This document shows, piece after piece, positions 1 to 7,091 of a stretch of DNA of 64,000 nt. The notes under the pieces are model-generated. The model saw nothing but the letters and a program-made list of their open reading frames with translations, did no database searches and had not been told where the DNA came from. Numbering within the stretch: the stretch's first letter is position 1; each line of letters starts with the position of its first letter. The DNA lies in NCBI GenBank assembly GCA_965198755.1, contig OZ240673.1, positions 4,278,001 to 4,342,000 of the forward strand, given 5' to 3'. Both the position numbers and the translations under genes were made by a program. Origin of the DNA: BOG-908 sp963692875. Its GTDB lineage: Bacteria > Pseudomonadota > Alphaproteobacteria > Acetobacterales > Acetobacteraceae.

Positions 1-648
1 CCCACCGCCGCCGCCGAGCTGGCCGTGCCACAGCGGACCGAGCTGCTGGCCGACCTGGCGCAGAAGACCGCGCGGCTGGCCGGTGCGCTGGACCGCGCGG
101 TACAGGCGAGCCGGGCGCGGCTGGTGGCCGCCGGCGCGCGGCTGCCCGACCTGCCGGGCATACTGGCCCAGGGGCGGATGCGGCTGGACGACCGTGCGCA
201 GCGGCTGGAATTGGCGGTGCCGAACCTGTTGGCCGCGCGGGCCGCAGCGCTGCACCGGGCGGAGCGCCACATCCCGGATCCGCACGCGCTGATCGCGTCA
301 CGCCGGGCGGCGGTGGACAACATAGGCCTGCGCCTGCTGGGCGCGCTGCGGACCAGCGTGCAGCGCCACCGAGACGACGCGGCGCGCGTGCTGCCGCGGC
401 TGACCACCGCCGGGATAGAGCAGCGTCTGCGGGCGCAGCGCGGACGGCTCGAGGTGCTGTCCGCGCAGTTGGAGGGCGCGTCCTACGAGCGCGTTCTGGC
501 GCGCGGGTTCGCGCTGGTGCGCGACGCGCGCGGGCACGCCGTGACGGGTGCCGCGCAGGTGGCGCCGTCGGCGAAGCTGCGGCTGCGGTTCGCGGACGGC
601 GAGGTGGCGGTGGTGAGCGAGGGGCGCCAGGCGACGCTGCCGTTTTGA
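1..648 (+). CDS. xseA: Exodeoxyribonuclease VII large subunit, C-terminal part
   Basis: XseA is the large catalytic subunit of exonuclease VII, which with XseB degrades single-stranded DNA to oligonucleotides in the cytoplasm. The frame is already open at base 1, so the OB-fold domain and most of the catalytic core lie outside the window; 215 residues remain. They begin with the family motif PTAAAELAVP. A long Arg/Ala/Leu-rich helical stretch follows, as expected for the coiled-coil region. The end carries the conserved ERVLARGFALVRD block and a short beta-rich tail with FADGEV. The stop is a plain TGA about 60 bp before the first DHR. No xseB is visible here. Identification is firm from the motif order; only the missing start is uncertain. 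Confidence 0.9.
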   Translation, partial: PTAAAELAVPQRTELLADLAQKTARLAGALDRAVQASRARLVAAGARLPDLPGILAQGRMRLDDRAQRLELAVPNLLAARAAALHRAERHIPDPHALIASRRAAVDNIGLRLLGALRTSVQRHRDDAARVLPRLTTAGIEQRLRAQRGRLEVLSAQLEGASYERVLARGFALVRDARGHAVTGAAQVAPSAKLRLRFADGEVAVVSEGRQATLPF

Positions 649-705
649 CGCAACATCGACGCGCGCGCGGGTTCGTCATGCGATGTTTGCAAACGTCTCC
701 AAGTG

Positions 706-858
706 AGCGAAGGAAGGCCTTCTTTTTTGAGAAAAAGAAGCAAAAAACTTTTGTCCTTGGGCTGGTCCCGCCGCGTCCGTCTATCCTGAGATGCAAATTT
801 TGACGCAGTTAAACAGATGAATGTTTTTTGCTTCTTGTTTTCACAAGATTGCATGCTC
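706..858. repeat. DHR1, both arms, right arm degenerate
   Basis: The left arm (706-760) has the CTTC-type hairpin followed by CAAAAAACTTTTGTCC. The right arm (about 815-858) is decayed: GTTTTTTGCTTCTTG and a broken complementary half. Both arms are CTTC type, which is unusual. With DHR2 it fills the 410-bp gap between xseA and the glycosyltransferase. Confidence 0.7.
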
Positions 859-927
859 GGCTCGAGTGAGCCTCAGGGCGGACTGGTCTCAGCAACGCGC
901 GTGTTGCAAGCGCCTCGACGCAAAGCG

Positions 928-1021
928 CCTTCATCCGCGGTGTCGCGGACCTTTCCGCCGGCGTGCACCAAGGACACAAAAGTTTTTTGGTTCTTTTTTT
1001 CAAAAAAGAATCGCTTGCCTT
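928..1021. repeat. DHR2, middle and right arm only
   Basis: The sequence contains the central block GTGTCGCGGACCTTTCCG seen in several other copies. It then has ACAAAAGTTTTTTGG and a GTTC-type hairpin ending in CGCTTGCC. The left arm is not recognisable. The end lies about 40 bp before the start chosen for the next gene. Confidence 0.7.
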
Positions 1022-1058
1022 GACCCCCGAACAAGCCGTCGAGCAACGCATCTGGCTG

Positions 1059-2012
1059 ATGGACTCCCAAGCCATCCCCCGCCTTCCGCGTGCCAACCCA
1101 ACAAGCTGGCCCGGCTCCGTGCAGGCCGACATGATCGCCTACCTGGACTCTCCGAACCTCGAGCTGCAGACACGGCAGTTCGCGCCCTATCTACCCTGCG
1201 CCGCGCTGATGATGGTGAAGGACGAGGCCGACATCATCCGCGCCAACCTGGAGTGGCTGTACTACATCGGCGTCCGCCGCTTCGTGGTGACCGACAACGA
1301 CTCGCATGACGGCACCTGGGACGAACTGACGCGCTTCCAGCACGAGCGTCGCGACGCCGAAGCGTTGCTGATCCGCGACCCGATCCTGGCACACTACCAG
1401 GCGCGCAAGACGAGCGGCATGTGCCAGCTCGCGCGCAGCGTCTGGCCGGATGTAGAGTGGCTGTTCCCGGTAGATGCCGACGAGTTCCTCGTCCCCCGGT
1501 TCGGGTTGCGGTCGCTGGTCTACGTGCCGGACGAGGTGGACGCGCTGACAGTGCCGAAGGTGATCCATTTCCAGACGCGCGCGGCGGACCACGCGCGGCA
1601 GCCCACACCTTTCTCGCACATGCCGGTGCGCTGCAGGCCGTTTTCCGTGCCGCCCAAGATTATCCTGCGCGCGTCGCGCATGCTGGACGTCTCGCAGGGC
1701 AACCACTACGCCGTCTTCGCGGCCCAAGGCGACGTGCTGTACGCCGGCGGGCTGCAATACGGCTTCTTCCATCGCGAGTTCCAGACGCGAAGCTTCGCGC
1801 AGTTCCGCAGCAAGGTGCTCAACGGCGGCCCTGCCGTGCTGGCCGCGGCACAGCTGGGCCACGACGTCGGCGGGCAGCATTGGCTGGCGTGGTATGATGT
1901 GTTTGTTCGCGGCGGAGAGGCGGCGTTGCGCGCTGAGTATGAGACGGCCGCGTTTCGTGACGTTGGCGGGGATTATGTGACTGACGTGTTTTCTGGGGCT
2001 CAAGACAAGTAA
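1059..2012 (+). CDS. Glycosyltransferase family 2-like protein
   Basis: The 317-residue product resembles the Glyco_tranf_2_4 group, GT-A fold enzymes that usually act on surface polysaccharides. Residues about 45-75 contain the nucleotide-sugar entry pattern (MMVKDEADIIRANLEWL, then TDNDSHDGTWDEL). A DxD-type metal site VDADEFL follows near residue 145. There is no signal peptide or clear membrane span. ATG 1059 is chosen because upstream codons in this frame are repeat DNA (DHR2); a TTG at 1020 is possible. The stop codon TAA lies in the first bases of DHR3. The family is clear, but the sugar and acceptor cannot be told from sequence. Confidence 0.8.
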   Translation: MDSQAIPRLPRANPTSWPGSVQADMIAYLDSPNLELQTRQFAPYLPCAALMMVKDEADIIRANLEWLYYIGVRRFVVTDNDSHDGTWDELTRFQHERRDAEALLIRDPILAHYQARKTSGMCQLARSVWPDVEWLFPVDADEFLVPRFGLRSLVYVPDEVDALTVPKVIHFQTRAADHARQPTPFSHMPVRCRPFSVPPKIILRASRMLDVSQGNHYAVFAAQGDVLYAGGLQYGFFHREFQTRSFAQFRSKVLNGGPAVLAAAQLGHDVGGQHWLAWYDVFVRGGEAALRAEYETAAFRDVGGDYVTDVFSGAQDK

Positions 2013-2141
2013 GCAAGGCCTTCTTTTTTGAAAAAAAGAAGCAAAAAACTTTGTCATGGCTGTCGCGGCCAAATCCGCAGACGGGTCGCCAGGAGACAAA
2101 AGTTTTTTGGTTCTTTTTTTCAAAAAAGAACCGCTTGCTTT
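2009..2141. repeat. DHR3, complete, between convergent genes
   Basis: CTTC-type left hairpin and GTTC-type right hairpin, with a central CTGTCGCGG stem partly decayed. The outer tails are AAGCAAGG and CCGCTTGCTT. The glycosyltransferase stop TAA is its first bases. It separates that gene from convergent rodA, where a two-way terminator would be useful. Confidence 0.85.
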
Positions 2142-2313
2142 ACGGCATTCCCCCCCCTTCGGAACGTCGATTTCTCGTCCAGCACCACCTGCTTCCGCCA
2201 GTAGACCCGCGGGCCCAAGCCGAATGCCTCGCCGGCCGCGTCGTTCCAGCCTCTTGCGACAGCGCGCGCAAAAGCTTTCGGTCGTGCTTCTTGAAGAAGC
2301 GCCTGCTTTCCTG

Positions 2314-3465
2314 TCAGTCCAACGCATCCCGCCGATCAGCAAACACCACGTCGCGATGCACGTGTACCGACATCAGCAGCCCCATCGCGAACATCACCGT
2401 CAGCATCGCCGACCCGCCGTGGCTGACCAGCGGCAGCGGCACGCCGCCCACCGGTATGGCGCCCACCACCATCGCCACGTTGACGAACACGTACATGAAC
2501 ATGTTCACCGAGATGCCGAGCGCCAGCAACCGCCCGTACTGATGCCGGCAGCGCAGCGCGATCAGCATGCCGCCAACGATGATCGTCAGCAGCAGGCTCA
2601 GCAACGCCAGCGCGCCGATCAGCCCCCACTCCTCGGCCACGATGGAGAAGATGAAATCGGTCTGCTTCTCCGGCAGGAAGTTCAGGTGCGCCTGGGTGCC
2701 CTGCATGAACCCCTTGCCCCACATGCCGCCGGAGCCCAGCGCGATCTTCGATTGAATGATGTTGTAGCCGGCGCCGAGCGGGTCGCTCTCCGGATTGAGG
2801 AAGGTGGTGATCCGCGCACGCTGGTAGTCGTGCAGGTGCTTGTAGGCGAACTCCGCCAGGAACGGCAGCGGCACCGCCAGCAGCCCCACCTGCCACAACC
2901 GCATGCCGGCAGCGAGGAAGATCGAAAATCCCACCACGCCGGTGATGAACGCGGTGCCGAGGTTCGGCTCCTTCAGGATCAACGCCACCGGCGCCAGCAC
3001 GGCCAGCGCCGGCGGTAGCAGGAACAGCGGGTTGCCCACGCGCGCCCAGCTCGCCCGGTTGAACCAGCTGGCCAACGCCATGGCGAGTGCCACCTTCATG
3101 ATCTCGCTCGGCTGCAACTGCACCGGACCGATGTCGAGCCAGCGTTCCGCACCCTTGCCCACGTGGCCCATCTTCAGCACCAGCACCAGCAACGCCAGTG
3201 CGAACCCGTAGATCGGCCAGGAGAAACGTGCGAGGAAACGGATGTCCAGCATGGCCAGGCTCAACATCATCACCAGACTGAAGCCGAAACGCAGCCCGTG
3301 GCGCCAGGCATAGGGTTCGGGGCCGCCGCCGGCGGAGTATAGCGCCACGTAGCCGCAAGCGGCCAGCAGGCACAGCAGAACCACGTAGAGCCAGTTGACG
3401 CGCCAGAGCTTGGTGAGCAGGCCGAAATCTGGCTCGGCGCGCAGGAGGCGGCGTTCGGAGATCAC
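2314..3465 (-). CDS. rodA: Rod shape-determining protein RodA (SEDS glycosyltransferase)
   Basis: RodA is the peptidoglycan glycan-strand polymerase of the elongasome and works with a class B penicillin-binding protein in the inner membrane. The 383-residue product shows many hydrophobic spans and the SEDS signatures in order: QPSEIMKVALAMA, KEPNLGTAF, EKQTDFIFSIVAEEWGL and PLVSHGGSAM near the end. Start: GTG at 3465 gives VISERRLLRAEPDF, matching the usual short cytoplasmic N-terminus; codons further upstream are DHR4. Its usual partner mrdA is not in the window. 170 bp separate its stop from DHR3. Identification is firm; the start codon is a judgement. Confidence 0.93.
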   Translation of the reverse strand: MISERRLLRAEPDFGLLTKLWRVNWLYVVLLCLLAACGYVALYSAGGGPEPYAWRHGLRFGFSLVMMLSLAMLDIRFLARFSWPIYGFALALLVLVLKMGHVGKGAERWLDIGPVQLQPSEIMKVALAMALASWFNRASWARVGNPLFLLPPALAVLAPVALILKEPNLGTAFITGVVGFSIFLAAGMRLWQVGLLAVPLPFLAEFAYKHLHDYQRARITTFLNPESDPLGAGYNIIQSKIALGSGGMWGKGFMQGTQAHLNFLPEKQTDFIFSIVAEEWGLIGALALLSLLLTIIVGGMLIALRCRHQYGRLLALGISVNMFMYVFVNVAMVVGAIPVGGVPLPLVSHGGSAMLTVMFAMGLLMSVHVHRDVVFADRRDALD

Positions 3466-3489
3466 GGCGAGGTCAGTTCCGGAAAAGAA

Positions 3490-3553
3490 GAAAGCAAGGC
3501 CTTCTTCGAGAAAAAGAAGCAAAAAGCTTTTATCACGGCCGTCGAGGACCGTC
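3490..3553. repeat. DHR4, left arm only, cut off by DHR5
   Basis: A CTTC-type arm with a shortened hairpin (CTTCTTCGAGAAAAAGAAG), then AAAAAGCTTTTATCACGGC. It stops where the ATACCAACC end of DHR5 begins. No matching right arm is found on the other side of DHR5. Confidence 0.7.
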
Positions 3554-3555
3554 TA

Positions 3556-3752
3556 ATACCAACCAGCACGGATGCTGACTCATAGAAAGCAAGCAGTCCT
3601 TTTTTGAAAAAAAGGACCAAAAAACTTTTGACTCCGCTGTCGCGCGCTCTCCGACAGGCCGCGACAGCGGAGATAAAAGTTTTTTGCTTCTTTTTTTCAA
3701 AAAAGAAGGCCTTGCTTGCTTCGGACCGGTTAATCTTCAGACCGATTGATAT
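3556..3752. mobile_element. DHR5, near full-length MITE copy with terminal repeats
   Basis: The left end is ATACCAACCAGCACGG and the right end is CGATTGATAT, a mutated CGGTTGGTAT. In between are a GTCC-type left hairpin, a central stem whose halves CTCCGCTGTCGCG and CGCGACAGCGGAG pair perfectly, and a CTTC-type right hairpin. Its right outer flank, read in reverse, matches the left flanks of DHR34 and DHR35; its left flank matches the right flank of DHR34. It lies between divergent rodA and the kinase gene. Confidence 0.85.
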
Positions 3753-3813
3753 AACATGGCCGGGCTCGGGGACGAACCTAGATTTGGCGCAGCGAGGCGG
3801 TGCAGGAGCGACG

Positions 3814-4374
3814 ATGCAAGGCAGTCCGCACGTCATCATCCTCAACGGAGTTGGAAGCGTCGGGAAGACCTCGACCGCGCGGGCTCTGCAAACCATGGCG
3901 GCCAAGCCGTTTCTGCACGTCTCGATGGACGTCTTTGCCGAGATGCTGCCGGAGCGAATGCTCGGGCATCCGGACGGCATGATCTTCGAACCAGTGCAGG
4001 AGCAGGGGCTGCCATCCGTTGTGATAAGAACAGGACCGGTGATGGCGCGCGCCATGCGCGGGATGCGCCACGCGATCGCCGCCATGGCTTCACAGCAGAA
4101 CGACCTTGTCGTGGACGACGTCATGCTCGACGCAGCCGACGCAGAGGAATACCGCGCGTTCCTGACGCACACGCAGCTTCGCTTCGTCGGATTGTTCGCG
4201 CCCCTTGACGTGATCGAGGCGCGGGAGCGTGCTCGCGGCGATCGTCGGCTCGGTCTTGCGCGTTGGCAGTTCGAGCGTGTTCACCAAGGCCAACGCTACG
4301 ACCTGGAAATCGAAACGTCAGCCTCGACGCCGAGCGGGAACGCTCAGCAGATCTGCGCAGCCTTTGGTCTCTGA
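3814..4374 (+). CDS. Chloramphenicol phosphotransferase-like kinase
   Basis: The 186-residue product resembles the chloramphenicol 3-O-phosphotransferase (CPT) family of small P-loop kinases. The Walker A site is near the N-terminus (IILNGVGSVGKTSTARAL). An acidic DVFAEMLPE segment follows, then a paired Asp site (LVVDDVMLD). A basic lid-like region with several Arg sits at about residues 130-145. ATG 3814 has a GGAG ribosome-binding site six bases upstream; earlier in-frame codons are DHR5. Many CPT-like proteins in environmental bacteria have unknown substrates, so resistance should not be assumed. The gene stands alone between two DHRs. Confidence 0.75.
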   Translation: MQGSPHVIILNGVGSVGKTSTARALQTMAAKPFLHVSMDVFAEMLPERMLGHPDGMIFEPVQEQGLPSVVIRTGPVMARAMRGMRHAIAAMASQQNDLVVDDVMLDAADAEEYRAFLTHTQLRFVGLFAPLDVIEARERARGDRRLGLARWQFERVHQGQRYDLEIETSASTPSGNAQQICAAFGL

Positions 4375-4408
4375 TGGAACGTTGTCGTGGCCGACACTAT
4401 CGATTCCA

Positions 4409-4578
4409 GGAAGCAAGCAAGGCCTTCTTTTCTGAAGAAAGAAGCAAAAGAATTTTGGTCCTGCTGTCGCGACGGTTCTGCAGCGCGCGCCGACGGGAAC
4501 AAAAGTTTTTTGGTTCTTTTTTCAAAAAAGAACCGCTTGCCTTGCTCGTCACCGGTCGAGATTTCAGACGTTTCGTAT
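4409..4578. repeat. DHR6, both arms with a decayed right terminus
   Basis: CTTC-type left and GTTC-type right hairpins with a CTGTCGCGAC central half. The right outer flank (GTCACCGGTCGAGATTTCAG, then ACGTTTCGTAT) is a decayed copy of the flank that ends DHR35 in ACGGTTGGTAT. The left end is not clear. Confidence 0.75.
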
Positions 4579-4582
4579 GACA

Positions 4583-4659
4583 GCTGCGCGTTTCAGAAAC
4601 CTCAGCGACAGCCGAGACAAAAGCTTTTTGCTTCTTCTCTCGAAGAAGGCCTTCCTTCG
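4583..4659. repeat. DHR7, middle and right arm only
   Basis: TTTCAGAAACCTC and GCGACAGCCGAGAC match the reverse-strand middle of DHR36. A shortened CTTC-type hairpin follows. It ends two bases before the stop codon of the minus-strand dehydrogenase and sits directly behind DHR6. Confidence 0.7.
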
Positions 4660-4660
4660 C

Positions 4661-5671
4661 TCAGCCTATCGCAACAACTACTTTCCCCACATGCGTCGCC
4701 CCTTTCAGATATCGGTACGCGTTCTTCGCCTCCTCGAACGCAAACACCCGATCGATCACCGGCTCAATCCGGTGCAGCGCAATCGCCGCGTCCATCGCCT
4801 CGAACATCTGCCGCGAGCCCACGTAGATCGGCCGCACCGTGGCACCGCTGGTGAACACCGCCAGCGGGTCCAGCGTGCCGCGTGTCAGCACCCCGATCAG
4901 CGTGACCGTGCCGCCGTTCCGCGTCGCCCGCACCGAGCGCTCGATGGTGCCGGGGCCGCCCACTTCCACCACATGGTCCACGCCGCGCCCGTCGGTCAGC
5001 GCGCGCACCGCGTCCTGCCACTCCGGCGTGGTGCGGTAGTTAATGCCATCGGACGCGCCCAGCGCCCTGGCGCGCGCCAGCTTCTCGTCCGACGACGAGG
5101 TGGCGATCACCCTGGCGCCGGCCGCGTGGGCAAATTGTAGGGCGAAAATGGAGACGCCGCCGGTGCCCAGCACCAGCACGCTCTGTCCGGGTGCGAGCGG
5201 CCGCAGGCCGAACAGCGCGTTCCAGGCGGTGACCGCCGCGCAGGGCAACGTGGCCGCCTGCTCGAAGGAGAGGTGGGCCGGCACGTGCACCAGTCCTTGC
5301 GCGTCGAACAGCTTGTATTCGGCCAGCACGCCGTCGATGGCGCCGCCCAGCGCGCTCTGTCCGTGCGCCGGCTCCATCTCGCCGCCCAGCCAGGCCTGCA
5401 TGAAGATGCCGGCCACGCGGTCGCCGACGCGCACGCGGCTGACGCCGCTTCCCAGCTCCACCACCTCGCCGGCGCCGTCCGACAGCGGCACCAGGTCGGG
5501 CGGCAGTGCGCTCATCATGTATCTGCCGGTCGCCACCGAGAGGTCGCGGAAGTTCAGCGAGGCGGCGCGCATGCGCACCAGCACCTGGCCTGGGCCCGGC
5601 CTGGGGGTGTCGGCCTCGCCCAGGGTCAGGTCGTCGAAGCCGGTCTGCTTGGGAAGGCGGTAGAGGCGCAT
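4661..5671 (-). CDS. MDR-family NAD(P)-dependent alcohol dehydrogenase / quinone oxidoreductase
   Basis: 336 residues, the usual length for a medium-chain dehydrogenase/reductase. The N-terminal GroES-like domain carries LNFRDL and a GAGEVVELGSGV block. The Rossmann domain has VLVLGTGGVSIFALQFA with the GxGxxG-like turn, and later VGGPGTIERSVR. The four structural-zinc cysteines are absent and catalytic zinc ligands are incomplete, so it looks like a zinc-free reductase of the kind often annotated zinc-type. Substrate unknown. It is followed downstream by DHR7 and preceded by the small membrane protein gene three bases away, so the two probably share a transcript. Confidence 0.85.
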   Translation of the reverse strand: MRLYRLPKQTGFDDLTLGEADTPRPGPGQVLVRMRAASLNFRDLSVATGRYMMSALPPDLVPLSDGAGEVVELGSGVSRVRVGDRVAGIFMQAWLGGEMEPAHGQSALGGAIDGVLAEYKLFDAQGLVHVPAHLSFEQAATLPCAAVTAWNALFGLRPLAPGQSVLVLGTGGVSIFALQFAHAAGARVIATSSSDEKLARARALGASDGINYRTTPEWQDAVRALTDGRGVDHVVEVGGPGTIERSVRATRNGGTVTLIGVLTRGTLDPLAVFTSGATVRPIYVGSRQMFEAMDAAIALHRIEPVIDRVFAFEEAKNAYRYLKGATHVGKVVVAIG

Positions 5672-5674
5672 GCG

Positions 5675-6166
5675 TCACTCTCCGGGTGCTTGGTGTGCGA
5701 TCAGGCTGCGCGTCTGCCACCCGGCTTGTAGGAACGCCAGCGCAAGCGTGGCGCCGACGAACCACAGCACCCAGCCGGCACCTGCCCGCCGTCCCGCCTC
5801 GATCGGGCCATACAGCCACGGTGCGAGGCTCATCGCCAGCCCGTCCAGCAGCAGCGCCGGTGCGCTGGCCAGCGCCGCCACCTGCACGATGTCGGCATCG
5901 GGCCCGCCCGCCACGCGCCGGCAAACGCGCAGACACAGCCAGACCAGCGGCAACGTCGCCGCCAGCAGTGCCCAGGATGCCGGCCCCGCGGCGAACAGGC
6001 CAAGCGGGCTCGTCTGCCGGATCATGCCCACGCCCACGCCCCAGAGCAGCACGCTCAGCGCCACCAGGCGCCATACGGGCAGGTAGAAGCCGGGCGCCGG
6101 CGGCCGCAGACCGTCGGCCGCGGGGGTGACAGGGGAGGACGGGGATTGCAGAACGAGGTCGCTCAC
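5675..6166 (-). CDS. Small four-helix membrane protein, DUF5367-like
   Basis: 163 residues with a polar N-terminus of about 28 residues and then about four hydrophobic segments (near 30-48, 58-78, 92-115, 130-150). Overall size and pattern resemble DUF5367 integral membrane proteins of unknown function; the match is by eye and tentative. It lies three bases before the dehydrogenase on the same strand. It is transcribed divergently from a TetR gene, with two palindromic operators in the 46 bp between the two start codons. It is therefore probably the repressor's target together with the dehydrogenase. Confidence 0.65.
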   Translation of the reverse strand: MSDLVLQSPSSPVTPAADGLRPPAPGFYLPVWRLVALSVLLWGVGVGMIRQTSPLGLFAAGPASWALLAATLPLVWLCLRVCRRVAGGPDADIVQVAALASAPALLLDGLAMSLAPWLYGPIEAGRRAGAGWVLWFVGATLALAFLQAGWQTRSLIAHQAPGE

Positions 6167-6179
6167 GCCGGGTCTCCTT

Positions 6180-6199
6180 TATGTAGTGAGCACTACATA
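6180..6199. promoter_or_regulatory. TetR operator 1, perfect 20-bp palindrome
   Basis: TATGTAGTGAGCACTACATA is palindromic except for the central AG. It sits between the divergent membrane-protein and tetR genes, just upstream of the membrane-protein start (6166), where a bound repressor would block that promoter. Direct reading of the bases; its role is inferred. Confidence 0.75.
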
Positions 6200-6208
6200 C
6201 CTCGTTGA

Positions 6209-6224
6209 TGTAATGTCCGCTACA
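6209..6224. promoter_or_regulatory. TetR operator 2, imperfect copy overlapping the tetR start
   Basis: TGTAATGTCCGCTACA repeats the operator 1 core TGTAGTG/CACTACA with changes. Its centre is 27 bp from that of operator 1, and it covers the tetR start codon at 6213. This is a normal place for autoregulation. Confidence 0.6.
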
Positions 6225-6830
6225 GAAATTCGCATGAAACGCCGCGACGCCCGCCGGAAAGCCGCGCTCGACCGCATCGCCGACCACATGCTGGCGCACG
6301 GCATCGGGCCGTCCAGCCTGCGCGCGCTGGCGGACACGGCAGGTACCAGCGACCGCATGCTGCTGTACTACTTCACCGACAAGGACGACATCACCCGGTC
6401 CGCCCTGAGCCTGATCTGCCTGCGCATCGCCGACGCCTTGGAAGCGGCGGTCCCGTCCGGGTCGCGCTATTGGGCGCCAGAGGCGATGAGCGTTCTGGCG
6501 CAGGTGATGCGCGCGCCGGAGTTCCGGCCGCACATGCGGGTCTGGTTCGAACTGGTGACGCTCGCCATGCGCGGCGAGGAGCCGTTCCTCGGCATTGCCG
6601 GCCAGGTAGCCGACTACTTCGTGGACTGGGTGGCGGCGCGGCTCGAAGGCGATGACGCGTCTGCCAGGCGGGCGGAGGCGGCCTACCTCGTCTCGGCGCT
6701 CGACGGCCTGGTGCTGCTGGATTGCGTCGGCCGGCACGAGGCGGCCGACATGGCCCTGGCGCACCTGATCGAGACGGCACAACGCGACATCGGCGGACTC
6801 GCCGCAAGCAACCTCAACCCTCCGTCCTGA
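6213..6830 (+). CDS. TetR-family transcriptional regulator
   Basis: 205 residues. The N-terminal helix-turn-helix covers about residues 10-55, with the typical GIGPSSLRALADTAGTSDRMLLYYFTDKD pattern split over helices 2-4 (shown only in part here: LRALADTAGTSDRML then LYYFTDKDD). The C-terminal half is helical and variable, as expected for the ligand-binding domain. ATG 6213 gives MSATEIRMKRRD; an alternative ATG is at 6234. The gene diverges from the DUF5367-like/dehydrogenase pair, and the two palindromes between them make it the likely local repressor. Ligand unknown. Confidence 0.85.
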   Translation: MSATEIRMKRRDARRKAALDRIADHMLAHGIGPSSLRALADTAGTSDRMLLYYFTDKDDITRSALSLICLRIADALEAAVPSGSRYWAPEAMSVLAQVMRAPEFRPHMRVWFELVTLAMRGEEPFLGIAGQVADYFVDWVAARLEGDDASARRAEAAYLVSALDGLVLLDCVGRHEAADMALAHLIETAQRDIGGLAASNLNPPS

Positions 6831-7091
6831 TATCGAGCACGGCTGTCAGCGCTGGCTGCTCGCATGTGCAGCATTCGGCAGCACCCGGGCGCAACTCGGG
6901 TCAGGCAAGATGACACGAAACTTTCTCGATGGCTGATCTCTGGCGAAACTCGCGAAAGTCGCAGGATGTCGTCACTGTTCGACTTGCCACGGCCGTTCGT
7001 CTGCCTTCCCACAATCGGAACGACCGCTTGCCAAGCCAACGCGGGCATGTGAATGCGTGAGTGTGACTGCAAGCAGCGCGGGAGGTAGGTC

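Noticed and set aside
963..1058. N-terminal extensions rich in Lys and Phe (such as KSFLVLFFKKES or FFEKKNQKTFV) on many reading frames
   Set aside because: They are translations of DHR arms. The same peptides appear before unrelated genes and on both strands, so starts were moved downstream of the repeats.
3814..4374. Calling the P-loop kinase an antibiotic resistance gene
   Set aside because: The CPT family includes many proteins with unknown substrates; sequence alone does not show chloramphenicol activity, and the context is chromosomal.
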